Notes: generated by a model not told the origin, from the sequence alone. A stretch of DNA of 64,000 bases from Sphaerobacter sp. (GCA_029961075.1 JASBVL010000027.1:32495-96494), one strand, 5' to 3'. Positions 11,341 to 19,814 are shown, counted from the first letter of the stretch. A program made the numbers and translations.

Positions 11341-13308
11341 CTAGTCGGTCTGCGACGTGCCGTCCCGGCCCAGGTGCCGCTCGTACCAGGCGACCACCCG
11401 CTCCAGCAGGTCGATCTGGTGCTTCCGCTCGGTGAAGACGTGCGGCTCGCGCGGGTAGATCACGAGCTGGGTCTCGACGCCGCGGCTCTTCAGCCCCTCG
11501 TACAGCTCGAAGCCCTGGCTGGGCGGGACGCGGATGTCGGCCTCGCCGTACAGGATCAGGGTCGGCGTGGTGGCCCGGTTGATCACCCGGATCGGCGACA
11601 GCCGCCAGTGCGTCTCCACCGCCTCGTCGACCGGACCGAGGTAGCGGTCGAAGACGCTGCGGACGTCGGCCGTCCCCTGGAAGCTGACCCAGTTCGCGAT
11701 CCCGGCGCCGGAGACGGCCGCCTTGAAGCGGTCGGTGTGGGTGATCGCCCAGTTGGTCAGGAAGCCTCCGCCGCTCCAGCCGCCGACGACGAGCTGGTCC
11801 GGGTCGGCGATGCCCTCGGCGATCAGGTAGTCCACGCCGCTGTTGATGTCTTCCCAGTCCGGCTCGCCGTAGCAGCCGACGATGCCGCAGAGGAACGCCG
11901 TGCCGCGGCCGGAGGAGCCACGCGGGTTGGGCAGGAAGACGGCGTAGCCGCGCTGGGCGAAGAACTGGCCCCAGTCGTGCCAGCCGGCGTAGAGGTGGTG
12001 GGTCCAGGCGCCGCACGGGCCGCCGTGGATGTGGACCAGCAGGGGATAGCGCCGGCCCGGCTCGTAGCCCACCGGCAGGATCAGCAGCCCCTCGATCTCC
12101 AGCCCGTCGGGCGCGGTCCAGCGGATATCGCGCACCTCGCCGAAGGTGTAGTCGCGCGTCCAGGGGTTGAGGTCGGTCAGCCGGCGCGGCGTGTCGCCCA
12201 GGTCGGCCACGTAGACGTCGACGTAGGAGTAGTCGTCCGCGTAGACGAAGGCCGCGCGGCTCCCGTCGGCGCTGAGGCTCAGGCGCATGGCGCCGGTCCC
12301 GGGGCGCTCGAAGGGCGCGAAGGCGTCGGTCATCGCGCCGCTGGCGACGTCGATCAGCTTGAAGGTGTGGCGCTGCCCGATCTCGACCCCGGCGAGGAGG
12401 CGCTGGCCGTCGGGCAGCCAGGCGAAGGCGTAGAACGACCCCGCGAAGCCCGGGGCGAGAATGCGCGGCGTGCCGCCCGCGGCCGGGATCGTCTGCAGCG
12501 AGAAGAGCGCCGGGATGACCTCCTCCGCGGCGACAAAGGCGATGGTGGCGCCGTCCGGGCTGAGCTGCGGCGCGGTCAGCAGCCCCTCGAAGCGCCCGAG
12601 GCTGGTCATCTCGCCGTCCAGCCGGATGACGGCCAGCTCCGGCGCGAAGGTGAAGTGCGCCTTCGGCGCCGGAGAGGCCAGGACGAGGAGGGCGGTCCCG
12701 TCCGGCGCCCAGGCGAAGCCGGGGTCGCCCTGCGTGCCGATGTGTACCCCCTCCGGGCTGAGCCGGCGCGGCGCGGGGAGCCGGCTCGGGTCGAGCGCGG
12801 CGGTGTCCGCCGGCACCTCCACCACCCAGAGGCTGGCGCGCTTGACGTCGGCGTCGATGACGCGGGCGTCGTTGCCCTCCTCCCGGCGCTGCTTCGCCTC
12901 CGGCGTCTCGGCGTCCAGCGCCGTGTAGGCGATGCGGGAGCCGTCGGGCGACCAGGCGGCCTGGACCACGCCCCCGGGGGCGTTGGTCAGCCGCACGGCC
13001 TCGCCGCCCGCCAGATCCAGCAGGTAGACCTGCGCCGTGCCGCGCGTGAGCCGGTCGGAGACGAACACGAGCCGCCGGCCGTCGGGCGACCAGCGCGGCG
13101 CGGCGTCCGCGGCCTCCGAGCCGGTCAGCCGCCGCGGGTGGCCGCCATCGGCCGCCACCAGCCAGATGGTGCTCACCGGGTAAGGGCCCTCCTTGGAGGC
13201 CGGGGTGGTCACATAGGCGACCTGCCGCCCGTCGGGCGATAGCTGCACGTCGGTCACGAGCGTGGCGGTCACCGCCCGCTCGAAGCCAAGCAAGCGCTCC
13301 TGCGCCAT
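11341..13308 (-). CDS. S9 family peptidase (prolyl oligopeptidase-like)
   Basis: 655 aa, a paralogue of the enzyme at 7016-9007. It has an N-terminal beta-propeller (DVQLSPDGRQVAYVTT, APRWSPDGRRLVFVSD, QAAWSPDGSRIAY and further blades), then an alpha/beta-hydrolase domain with nucleophile Ser in GGWSGGG near residue 509, Asp in YGEADIR near 589 and His in EPHVF near 619. The GWSGGG context resembles acylaminoacyl/dipeptidyl peptidases. Start ATG 13308 is chosen over the ATG 11 codons upstream because GAGAGGAGAGG lies about 8 nt before it. Cytoplasmic, no signal peptide. Confidence 0.92.
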   Translation of the reverse strand: MAQERLLGFERAVTATLVTDVQLSPDGRQVAYVTTPASKEGPYPVSTIWLVAADGGHPRRLTGSEAADAAPRWSPDGRRLVFVSDRLTRGTAQVYLLDLAGGEAVRLTNAPGGVVQAAWSPDGSRIAYTALDAETPEAKQRREEGNDARVIDADVKRASLWVVEVPADTAALDPSRLPAPRRLSPEGVHIGTQGDPGFAWAPDGTALLVLASPAPKAHFTFAPELAVIRLDGEMTSLGRFEGLLTAPQLSPDGATIAFVAAEEVIPALFSLQTIPAAGGTPRILAPGFAGSFYAFAWLPDGQRLLAGVEIGQRHTFKLIDVASGAMTDAFAPFERPGTGAMRLSLSADGSRAAFVYADDYSYVDVYVADLGDTPRRLTDLNPWTRDYTFGEVRDIRWTAPDGLEIEGLLILPVGYEPGRRYPLLVHIHGGPCGAWTHHLYAGWHDWGQFFAQRGYAVFLPNPRGSSGRGTAFLCGIVGCYGEPDWEDINSGVDYLIAEGIADPDQLVVGGWSGGGFLTNWAITHTDRFKAAVSGAGIANWVSFQGTADVRSVFDRYLGPVDEAVETHWRLSPIRVINRATTPTLILYGEADIRVPPSQGFELYEGLKSRGVETQLVIYPREPHVFTERKHQIDLLERVVAWYERHLGRDGTSQTD

Positions 13309-13427
13309 GGTGTGGCCTCTCCTCTCCGCTCCGCTGGGCACGGCCGCGCGTGCCCAGCCGCGCTCGGCGGGCGCGCAGGCTCAGCCTGTCGCTCCCGGGC
13401 GCGGCTGTCAAGCGGCAGGCGTGGTGG

Positions 13428-13456
13428 GCGTGAGGGCCGCGCCGCGGCCCTCACGC
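13428..13456 (-). terminator. Hairpin overlapping the pntB stop codon
   Basis: A perfect 14-bp inverted repeat (13428-13441 with 13443-13456, one-base centre at 13442) ends the pnt operon. The pntB stop codon TGA (13453-13451) lies inside the 5' arm (GCGTGAGGG). No T-run follows, so if it terminates transcription it does so as a U-less GC hairpin. Confidence 0.55.
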
Positions 13457-14860
13457 ACTCTTGACGGCGTTGGTGAGCTTGACCAGCGACTCCTTGGCGT
13501 CGCCGAAGAGCATGACGGTCTTGGGGTTGTGGAACAGCTCGTTCTCGATGCCGGCGAAGCCGGGCCGCATCGACCGCTTGAGCACGATGATGGTGCGCGC
13601 CTGGTCGACGTTGAGGATCGGCATGCCGTAGATCGGGCTGCTCGGATCGTGGCGCGCCGCCGGGTTGACGACGTCGTTGGCTCCGACCACCAGCGCCACG
13701 TCAGCGTGGGCGAACTCGTTGTTGATCTGCTCCATCTCGAAGAGCTGATCGTAGGGCACGTTCGCCTCCGCCAGCAGCACGTTCATGTGCCCCGGCATGC
13801 GGCCCGCGACCGGGTGGATGGCGTAGCGGACGCGCACGCCACGCTTCTCCAGCTCGTCGGCCAGCTCGCGAATCTGGTGCTGTGCCTGCGCCACGGCCAG
13901 GCCGTAGCCCGGGACGATGATGACCTCGCTGGCGTAGGCCATCACCACCGCGGCGTCCTCCGGGGTGGTCTCGCGGATCGGGCGCTCCTCGCCCGCCTTG
14001 GCGGGCCCCGCCGCGGCGCTGCCGAAGGCGCCGAACAGCACGTTGGTCAACGGGCGGTTCATGGCGCGGCTCATGAGCACGGTGAGGAAGCCACCGGAGG
14101 CGCCGACCAGGGCACCGGCGACCACCAGGATCTGGTTGTCGACGACGAAGCCGGTCAGCGCGGCGGCAATGCCGGTGAAGGAGTTGAGCAGCGCGATCAC
14201 GACCGGCATGTCGGCGCCGCCGATCGGCAGCACGACCAGCACGCCCAGCACCATCGCCACGGCCAGCAGCAGCCAGACGAAGAGGTCGCCGCCGTTGAAG
14301 CCGACCAGCACGGTGCCCAGGGCGAGGATGGCGATGAACAGCACGGCGTTGATCGCCGACAGCCCCGGGAAGCGGATCGGCCGGCCGGAGATCAGCTCCT
14401 GCAGCTTGCCGAAGGCGATCAGGCTGCCGGTCAGCGAGAGCGCGCCGATGGCGGTGCCCGCCGCGACGGAGAGCGCCTCGCCGGCGCCGATGGTCGTGCC
14501 GGCCCTGGCCAGGCTGCTGAACTCGGCGACCGAGACGAAGGCCGCCGTGCCGCCACCCATGCCGTTGAACAGGGCCACCATCTGCGGCATGGCGGTCATC
14601 TGCACCGTGCGCGCGAAGTAGATCCCGACGGCCGCCCCGATGACGGTGCCCACCAGGATGATGCCGATGTTGAGCGGGCTCCAGGTGATCGAGCGATCGA
14701 GGAACGTCGCTCCCACGGCGATCGTCATGGCCAGCATGGCCAGGCGGTTGCCGTGGCGAGCCGTGGCGGGTGAGCTGAGGCGCTTGAGACCGAGGATGAA
14801 CAGGATCGCCGAGGCCAGATACGCAACGTCAATAAAGGCAGCGCGAGCGTCTGTAATCAC
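13451..14860 (-). CDS. pntB: NAD(P) transhydrogenase subunit beta
   Basis: 469 aa. This is the proton-translocating transhydrogenase subunit carrying membrane domain II-beta and the NADP(H)-binding domain III. The N-terminal 270 residues contain about eight or nine membrane helices (AYLASAILFILGL, MTIAVGATFLD, LFNGMGGGTAAFVSVAEF, LLAVAMVLGVLVVLP). Domain III follows with IIVPGYGLAVAQAQH (Rossmann-type loop), HPVAGRMPGHMNVLLAEANVPYD and VVGANDVVNPAAR, all typical. It uses the proton-motive force to make NADPH from NADH. Its ATG overlaps the end of pntAB by 4 bp (ATGA), indicating translational coupling. Last gene of the pntAA-pntAB-pntB operon. Confidence 0.96.
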   Translation of the reverse strand: MITDARAAFIDVAYLASAILFILGLKRLSSPATARHGNRLAMLAMTIAVGATFLDRSITWSPLNIGIILVGTVIGAAVGIYFARTVQMTAMPQMVALFNGMGGGTAAFVSVAEFSSLARAGTTIGAGEALSVAAGTAIGALSLTGSLIAFGKLQELISGRPIRFPGLSAINAVLFIAILALGTVLVGFNGGDLFVWLLLAVAMVLGVLVVLPIGGADMPVVIALLNSFTGIAAALTGFVVDNQILVVAGALVGASGGFLTVLMSRAMNRPLTNVLFGAFGSAAAGPAKAGEERPIRETTPEDAAVVMAYASEVIIVPGYGLAVAQAQHQIRELADELEKRGVRVRYAIHPVAGRMPGHMNVLLAEANVPYDQLFEMEQINNEFAHADVALVVGANDVVNPAARHDPSSPIYGMPILNVDQARTIIVLKRSMRPGFAGIENELFHNPKTVMLFGDAKESLVKLTNAVKSA

Positions 14861-15153
14861 CGCTTCTCCACCGGCTTCTTCTTGAACATCTCCAGCATCC
14901 GATCGGTGACCGCGAAGCCCCCGAAGACGTTGCCGGCACCCAGCACGATCGCGACGAAGGCCAGCGCGTGGAGCAGGGGCGTGTCGGCCGTCCCGGCGAC
15001 GAGGATCGCGCCGATGAGCACGATGCCGTGGATGGCGTTGGTGGCGGACATGAGCGGCGTGTGCAGCGTCGACGGGACCCGGCCGATCACCTCCACGCCG
15101 AGGAAGAGCGCCAGCAGGAAGACGTAGGCGCTGAGGACCAGTTCTTGGCTCAC
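14857..15153 (-). CDS. pntAB: NAD(P) transhydrogenase subunit alpha, membrane part
   Basis: 98 aa, the small membrane segment (domain II-alpha) that is a separate polypeptide in organisms with a split alpha subunit. Three to four hydrophobic helices (LVLSAYVFLLALFLGVEVI, AIHGIVLIGAILVAGT, LAFVAIVLGAGNVFGGFAVT) and the conserved TPLMSATNAIHGI segment are visible; it ends FKKKPVEKR. GTG 15153 is taken as start because GAAGGAG is 8 nt upstream and it overlaps the pntAA stop by 4 bp (GTGA); an ATG seven codons earlier is the alternative. Confidence 0.92.
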   Translation of the reverse strand: MSQELVLSAYVFLLALFLGVEVIGRVPSTLHTPLMSATNAIHGIVLIGAILVAGTADTPLLHALAFVAIVLGAGNVFGGFAVTDRMLEMFKKKPVEKR

Positions 15154-16325
15154 GCTACCCGCTCCTTCATCCACTCCCGCGTCGGCCCGTGCAACACCTC
15201 GCCGTCGCGGGTCAGGACCACACCGGCCGTGATGGCGTCCTCCAGGTCGAGCGTCCAGGTGGCGTTCGGGGCCAGGTGCTCCAGCAGGGCGCCGATGTTC
15301 TTGGCGTACATCTGGCTGGCGTGGTAGGCCATCTCGCTCGGCAGGTTGAGCGGGCCCAGGATCGTCACCCCGTGGCGGACCACGGTCTCCCCCGGGACGG
15401 TCAGCTCGCAGTTGCCCCCCATCTCCGCGGCCAGGTCGACGATCACGGAGCCGGGGCGCATCCCGACGACGGTATCCTCCGGCAGCAGGAGCGGCGCGCG
15501 CTTGCCGGGGACGAGCGCCGTGGTGATGATGACGTCGGAGCGCGCCGCGTGGTCCTTAATCAGCGCGATCTCCCGCCGGATGTGCTCCTCGGCCAGCTCC
15601 TTGGCGTAGCCGCTGGCGTCCTGCGCGCCCTCGTGGCCGATGTCGATCTCGAGGAACGTGGCGCCCAGGCTTTCGACCTGCTCCCTGACGACCGGGCGGG
15701 TGTCGAACGCCTCCACCACGGCGCCCAGGCGGCGCGCCGTCGCGATGGCCTGCAGCCCGGCCACGCCCGCCCCGAGGACGAGCACGCGAGCCGGCGGGAT
15801 CGTCCCGGCCGCGGTCATGAGCAGGGGGAAGAACTTGGGGAGCGCGTTCGCGGCCAGCAGCACCGCCTTGTACCCGGCGATGGTGCTCATCGACGAGAGC
15901 GCATCCATCGGCTGGGCGCGGGTGATGCGCGGGATCGCGTCCATGCTGATCGCCGTGACCTTGCGCTCGGCGAGCTGCACCACGAGCTCGGGGCGCGTCA
16001 GCGGCGAGAGGAAGGCGATCACCGCGGTGCCCGGCCGAAGCTGCGCGATCTCCGCGTCGGTCGGGCGCTGAACTTTAAGGATCACATCGGCCTCGCGGTA
16101 GACCTGGGCGGCGTCGGGCACGACCGTCGCGCCGGCCTCCGTGTAGAGCGCATCCGGGTAGCTGGCCGCGGCCCCGGCATCGTGCTCCACGATGACGCGG
16201 AAGCCCCGGCCGGTCAGCCGCTTCACGACCTCCGGCGTGAGCGCGACCCGCCGCTCCCCGGGGATGGTCTCCCGCGGTACACCGACCGCGAGTCCGGTGG
16301 CGGATTCGGGCTGTGGTGAAACCAA
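15150..16325 (-). CDS. pntAA: NAD(P) transhydrogenase subunit alpha, NAD(H)-binding part
   Basis: About 391 aa, the soluble domain I related to alanine dehydrogenase. It shows the N-terminal AVGVPRETIPGERRVALTPEVV signature, RPTDAEI, MDALSSMSTIAGYKAVLLAA, the Rossmann loop LVLGAGVAGLQAIATARRLGA with AFDTRP after it, and VIVDLAAEMGGNCE. It binds NADH and exchanges hydride with domain III of PntB. The longest frame starts at GTG 16346 with no ribosome site; TTG 16325 has AAGGAG nine nt upstream and is preferred. First gene of the operon; see the promoter at 16437-16482. Confidence 0.95.
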   Translation of the reverse strand: MVSPQPESATGLAVGVPRETIPGERRVALTPEVVKRLTGRGFRVIVEHDAGAAASYPDALYTEAGATVVPDAAQVYREADVILKVQRPTDAEIAQLRPGTAVIAFLSPLTRPELVVQLAERKVTAISMDAIPRITRAQPMDALSSMSTIAGYKAVLLAANALPKFFPLLMTAAGTIPPARVLVLGAGVAGLQAIATARRLGAVVEAFDTRPVVREQVESLGATFLEIDIGHEGAQDASGYAKELAEEHIRREIALIKDHAARSDVIITTALVPGKRAPLLLPEDTVVGMRPGSVIVDLAAEMGGNCELTVPGETVVRHGVTILGPLNLPSEMAYHASQMYAKNIGALLEHLAPNATWTLDLEDAITAGVVLTRDGEVLHGPTREWMKERVA

Positions 16326-16436
16326 GGCCCTCAACTCCTTAGACACTCAAGGTGGGTGGACACGCCACCCACGGACGGTTCCCGGGCTGCTCCCGAACTG
16401 CGGCAGCGCAGATCGCGCGCTGCATGCTGAGCTCGA

Positions 16437-16482
16437 TATGCTTCGCTAGACGAAGCGTAACGCCGCCCTGCGTGGCAGTCAA
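16437..16482 (-). promoter_or_regulatory. pnt operon promoter with overlapping inverted repeat
   Basis: On the minus strand TTGACT (16482-16477) and TACGCT (16459-16454) are spaced 17 bp, a good sigma-70-type pair about 110 bp upstream of pntAA. The -10 forms one end of an inverted repeat, TACGCTTCG and CGAAGCATA around a 5-nt centre (16437-16459), placed where a repressor or activator could sit. The repeat could alternatively be an end hairpin for the upstream 16526-17268 genes. Confidence 0.5.
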
Positions 16483-16525
16483 CAGGTCCCGCCGTGCGGC
16501 GGTGCGGGGGGCGGGGGCGGCGCGG

Positions 16526-16741
16526 CTAGGGGGAGTCGGGTCGCGCCCCCGCGTCCTCCGCCGCCCGATGACACTCGACGAGCCAGCGAATGACGTCGAG
16601 GTGGCTCTCACGGTAGTACCGGCCCAGCCCCAGCGTCCACCAGGGCCGGACCGGTACGACCAGCCGTTTCGCTTCCAACCGGCGCAGCTCGGCTTCGCTG
16701 ACGCCGGTGATGCTCAAGACTTCGTCGCGCCGGAAGAGCAT
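16526..16741 (-). CDS. Small MerR/excisionase-like helix-turn-helix protein
   Basis: 71 aa. The N terminus reads LFRRDEVLSITGVSEAELRRLEAKRLVVP, a winged HTH of the MerR type with two short helices then a strand; the remainder (GLGRYYRESHLDVIRWL) fits the MerR wing and start of the next helix. There is no effector or dimerisation domain, so it is either a minimal regulator or an adaptor. Its start overlaps the end of the upstream gene by 28 bp, suggesting coupled translation with that protein of unknown function. Confidence 0.65.
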   Translation of the reverse strand: MLFRRDEVLSITGVSEAELRRLEAKRLVVPVRPWWTLGLGRYYRESHLDVIRWLVECHRAAEDAGARPDSP

Positions 16742-17268
16742 GCGCTCGTCGCCGATGCAGTCTCACGGGACAGGATCAGCGCCGGGCGGGGGCGGTACCC
16801 ACGCGCTCGCGGCCGGATGAGCGCGGCCTGCGCCTCCTCCACCACGACGGCGTGGAGGCACCGCGCCGCCGGGCGGCCGAAGCGCGCCGCCAGCGCCTCG
16901 GTGAGTGCGTCATCCAGCGCCGCCAGCAGCTGGTCCAGCGCGTGGGTGGCGTGCTCGACCAGCACGTAGACCCGCAGCGGATCGTGCAGCGAGATCTCCG
17001 GCGGGGCCAGCTCCTCGCCGTCCGGCACCTCCTGCTCCTCATAGAGGGCCACGACGTGGCGGTCGTAGCGCAACAGGAGTTCGCCGACCTGCCGCGCCAG
17101 CTCGTACCGGAAGTACGACAGCGCCGTGGGGTCGTTCACCCGCAGCCGCTCCAGTGCCGCCTCCGGGGTCGGGAGGTGCATCCGGCGCGCGGTGACCGCC
17201 GCGGCGGCGTCGATCATCCCGGGTGTGGTGGCGGTGAGCTCCGCCGGAGCGCTCAGGACCTCTGCCAT
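16714..17268 (-). CDS. Conserved-looking protein of unknown function, co-transcribed with HTH protein
   Basis: 184 aa, mostly alpha-helical and soluble, rich in Ala, Leu, Arg and Glu; no membrane segment or catalytic motif that I recognise. Segments such as DPTALSYFRYELARQVGELLLRYD and VLVEHATHALDQLLAALDDALTEAL look like long amphipathic helices, possibly a four-helix or coiled assembly. GGGAGCAGTC precedes ATG 17268. It lies 46 bp downstream of the glutamate/leucine dehydrogenase gene on the same strand and overlaps the small HTH gene, so the three may form one transcript. Confidence 0.65.
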   Translation of the reverse strand: MAEVLSAPAELTATTPGMIDAAAAVTARRMHLPTPEAALERLRVNDPTALSYFRYELARQVGELLLRYDRHVVALYEEQEVPDGEELAPPEISLHDPLRVYVLVEHATHALDQLLAALDDALTEALAARFGRPAARCLHAVVVEEAQAALIRPRARGYRPRPALILSRETASATSACSSGATKS

Positions 17269-17314
17269 GACTGCTCCCTCACTCGGGGGGCCGCGCCGGC
17301 CCCAGCGTGCCGGG

Positions 17315-18640
17315 TCACTTGGTCGCCGTGCGGCGCAGCGCGGCCGTCTCGGCCACCCGGCCCACGGCGAGCAGGTAGGCAGCCTCCCGCAGGCTGACGC
17401 GCTCGGCCTCGGCCCGCGCCAGCACCGCGTCGTAGGCGTCGAGCATCATGCGGTCTAGGCGCGACCGGACCTCGTCCAGCGTCCACCTGGTGCCCTGCAG
17501 CCCCTGGATCCACTCGAAGTAGGAGACGACCACGCCCCCGGCGTTGGCCAGGATGTCCGGCACCACGGTGATGCCGCGGTCGGCGAGGATGCGGTCCGCC
17601 TCGGCCGTGGTCGGGCCGTTGGCCCCCTCCACGATGATCTGGGCGGTGATGGCGCCCGCGTTGGCCTCGGTGATCTGTCCCTCCAGCGCGGCCGGGATCA
17701 CCACGTCGCAGTCCACCGTCAGCAGCTCGGCCGGGCCGATCGGGTCGGCATCCTCGCCCGGGTAGCCTTCCAGCAGCCCGCGCGGGTGGTTGCGGGTATG
17801 CGTGATGATGCGCGCGATGTCGAGCCCGTGGGGGTTGTAGAGGCCGCCGCTCACGTCGCTGATGGCGACGATCCGGCAGCCGGCCTCCGCCAGGGTGCGG
17901 ACGGTCTGCCCGCCGACCTTGCCGAAGCCCTGCACCGCGATCCGGGCCGCTTCGGGGGCGATGCCGCGGCGCTTCAGGGTCTCCAGCGTGATGAGGGCGA
18001 CGCCGCGCCCGGTGGCCTCGCCGCGCCCGGGGATCCCGCCCAGCGCCAGCGGCTTGCCGGTCACGATGGCGGGGTCGTGCATGCCGGTCTGCTGCTCGAC
18101 GGCGTCCAGGAGCCAGGCCATGACCCGCTCGTCGGTGTTCACGTCCGGGGCGGGGACATCGATGCGCGAGCCGATGATCGGCACGAGGGCGGTCGCATAG
18201 GCGCGGGTCAGCCGCGCCAGCTCCCCCGCGGACAGCAGCGACGGATCGCAGTTCACGCCGCCCTTGCCGCCGCCGTAGGGGAGATCGAGCAGGGCGCACT
18301 TCCAGGTCATCAGCGCCGCCAGGCCGCGCACCTCGTCGAGGTCGACCGACGGGTGGTAGCGGATGCCGCCCTTCGCCGGTCCGCGCAGGCGCGAGTGCTG
18401 GACCCGGTAGCCCTGAAAGACCTCAATGCGGCCGTCGTCCATCTCGATGGGGAGGGCAACGCTCAGTTCCCGCTCGGGTGTCTCCAACACCCGCTGCAAG
18501 CCGGGGTCAAGCCCGAGCCGCTCCGCGGCGGCGCGGAACTGGGCCTGGCTGTCGCGCAGGAGGCTCGACCCCCGGGGCGCCTGCCGCGCGGGGTTGCTGG
18601 ACCTGCTGGCGGGTTCGACTCGTTCCTGCTGCATCGCCAT
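17315..18640 (-). CDS. gdhA: Glu/Leu/Phe/Val dehydrogenase
   Basis: 441 aa. A cytoplasmic oxidative deaminase of the glutamate dehydrogenase superfamily, interconverting an amino acid and 2-oxo acid with NAD(P)H. Visible are RGPAKGGIRYHPSV (substrate Lys and GGIR), the active-site Lys in DLPYGGGKGGV, VPAPDVNTDERVMAWL, the Rossmann loop VQGFGKVGGQT followed by ISDVSGG, and VEGANGPTT with VPDILANAGGVVVSYFEW near the C terminus. Length and motifs fit glutamate dehydrogenase best. Two ATGs two codons apart (18640 and 18634) can serve; the second has better spacing from AGAGG. Upstream lie four CGTGAGAA boxes and an inverted repeat, next to an orphan response-regulator gene. Confidence 0.93.
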   Translation of the reverse strand: MAMQQERVEPASRSSNPARQAPRGSSLLRDSQAQFRAAAERLGLDPGLQRVLETPERELSVALPIEMDDGRIEVFQGYRVQHSRLRGPAKGGIRYHPSVDLDEVRGLAALMTWKCALLDLPYGGGKGGVNCDPSLLSAGELARLTRAYATALVPIIGSRIDVPAPDVNTDERVMAWLLDAVEQQTGMHDPAIVTGKPLALGGIPGRGEATGRGVALITLETLKRRGIAPEAARIAVQGFGKVGGQTVRTLAEAGCRIVAISDVSGGLYNPHGLDIARIITHTRNHPRGLLEGYPGEDADPIGPAELLTVDCDVVIPAALEGQITEANAGAITAQIIVEGANGPTTAEADRILADRGITVVPDILANAGGVVVSYFEWIQGLQGTRWTLDEVRSRLDRMMLDAYDAVLARAEAERVSLREAAYLLAVGRVAETAALRRTATK

Positions 18641-18646
18641 CCTCTC

Positions 18647-18759
18647 TTCTCACGCGGCTGCACGGGCAGCGCATCGGCGTCGCATGCCCTCATTCTGAGG
18701 GCATCCGGCGTGAGAATCCCATAGGAACGCGAGGATCGGGCGTGAGAAACGCGTGAGAA
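18647..18759. promoter_or_regulatory. Four CGTGAGAA boxes upstream of gdhA
   Basis: The octamer CGTGAGAA occurs at 18709-18716, 18741-18748 and 18752-18759 on the plus strand, and inverted at 18647-18654. The two rightmost copies are 11 bp apart and the next is 32 bp away, i.e. one and about three helical turns, the geometry used by OmpR/PhoB-type response regulators that bind direct repeats. The adjacent upstream gene encodes exactly such a regulator. The inverted copy overlaps the gdhA ribosome-binding region and may be coincidental. Confidence 0.5.
18684..18704. promoter_or_regulatory. Perfect 9-bp inverted repeat in the gdhA upstream region
   Basis: ATGCCCTCA (18684-18692), a TTC centre and TGAGGGCAT (18696-18704) form a perfect inverted repeat about 45 bp upstream of the gdhA start. 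It could be an operator or a leader hairpin in the gdhA mRNA; no T-run follows on either strand. Confidence 0.4.
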
Positions 18760-18777
18760 CGCCGATGCGGCCGTTGA

Positions 18778-19491
18778 TCAGGAGGCGCCGGGCTCAGCCG
18801 GGTCGGCGGCGAGGAGATAGCCCACGCCCGGCTCCGTCAGCAGGTAGCGTGGGTGGGCGGGATCCGGCTCCAGCTTCTGTCGCAGGTAGCGCACGTAGGT
18901 GCGCAGGTACTCCACCTCGTTGTGGTACTCCGGGCCCCAGACCTCCCGCAGGAGCTGGTCGTGGGGGATGACGCGCCCGCGCTGCCGGGCCAACGCCAGG
19001 AGGAGGCGAAACTCGGTCGGCGTCAGGTGGATCTCCTGGCCGTCGCGCGTGACCCGGTGCGCGGCCAGGTCGATGACGAGATGGCCGATGCTGAACCGCG
19101 CCGGGGTGGCGGGCGTGTCCCGGCTGCGGCGCAGCACCGCCTGCACCCTTGCCAGCAGCTCCTTCGCGCTGAACGGCTTGGTGATGTAGTCGTCGGCGCC
19201 GAGCTCGAAGCCGCGCAGCTTGTCCGCCTCCTGCGTGCGCGCCGTCACCATGATGATCGGGATGTCCGAGAACTCCCGCACCCGGCGGCAGACGGCGAAG
19301 CCGTCGATGTCGCCCGGAAGGAGGAGGTCGAGCAGGATCAGGTTGGGGCTCTCCAGCGCCACCATCTCCAGAGCCTGGGCCCCGTCGGTCGCCGTCAGCA
19401 CCCGATAGTGGGCCGTGCGGAGGATGGAGTCGAACAGGCGGAGGAGGCGCGGCTCATCTTCGACGACCAGGATGGTGGCGCTGCTCGACAC
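18778..19491 (-). CDS. OmpR/PhoB-family response regulator (orphan)
   Basis: 237 aa. N-terminal receiver domain: ILVVEDEP (acidic pocket), LLDLLLPG (phospho-acceptor Asp near residue 54), VTARTQ (switch Thr) and ITKPFSAKEL (Lys). The C-terminal winged helix (about residues 135-228) has the DNA-contact region TPTEFRLLLALARQRGRVIPHDQLLREVWG and EYLRTYVRYLRQKLEPDP, close to KdpE-type regulators. GTG 19491 has GGAGGAGC nine nt upstream. No histidine kinase gene is adjacent. The CGTGAGAA boxes lie immediately downstream, ahead of gdhA, which makes gdhA its most obvious target. Confidence 0.93.
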   Translation of the reverse strand: MSSSATILVVEDEPRLLRLFDSILRTAHYRVLTATDGAQALEMVALESPNLILLDLLLPGDIDGFAVCRRVREFSDIPIIMVTARTQEADKLRGFELGADDYITKPFSAKELLARVQAVLRRSRDTPATPARFSIGHLVIDLAAHRVTRDGQEIHLTPTEFRLLLALARQRGRVIPHDQLLREVWGPEYHNEVEYLRTYVRYLRQKLEPDPAHPRYLLTEPGVGYLLAADPAEPGAS

Positions 19492-19508
19492 AGCCTAGCG
19501 CTCCTCCC

Positions 19509-19814
19509 GTGGCGCTCATCGACCGCCACGGCGAGATCGTGCTGACCTACGCCAAGGTCCACACCTGCGACTTCAGCCTGGAGGCCGCCTGCACCCCCGG
19601 CGAGGACTTCCCCGTCTGCACGCTCGACACCGCCGCCGGGCCGGTGCAGGTCGGCGCCATGATCTGCTTCGACCGCGAGTTCCCCGAGAGCGCGCGGCTG
19701 CTCATGCTCAACGGCGCCGAGATCATCCTGACGCCCAACGCCTGCCCCCTGGAGCCGAACCGGCTCGGGCAGCTCCGCGCCCGCGCCTTCGAGAACATGG
19801 TCGAGGTGCCGTAG
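19509..19814 (+). pseudogene. Carbon-nitrogen hydrolase (nitrilase superfamily) internal fragment
   Basis: The 101 readable residues contain the catalytic Lys region (LTYAKVHTCDF) and the nucleophile Cys region (GAMICFDREFPESAR), but the N-terminal third with the catalytic Glu and everything after RARAFENMV are missing. The left break falls between 19495 and 19510, in the leader of the response-regulator gene; the right break is near 19806-19812, where sequence switches abruptly to the antisense of a serine hydrolase C terminus. It cannot encode an active enzyme. It is not a duplicate of the intact nitrilase at 26425-27420, which has different motif contexts. Confidence 0.75.

Noticed and set aside
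19509..19814. A functional small amidase
   Set aside because: Catalytic Glu region and the C-terminal half of the fold are absent, and the right edge is a rearrangement joint.
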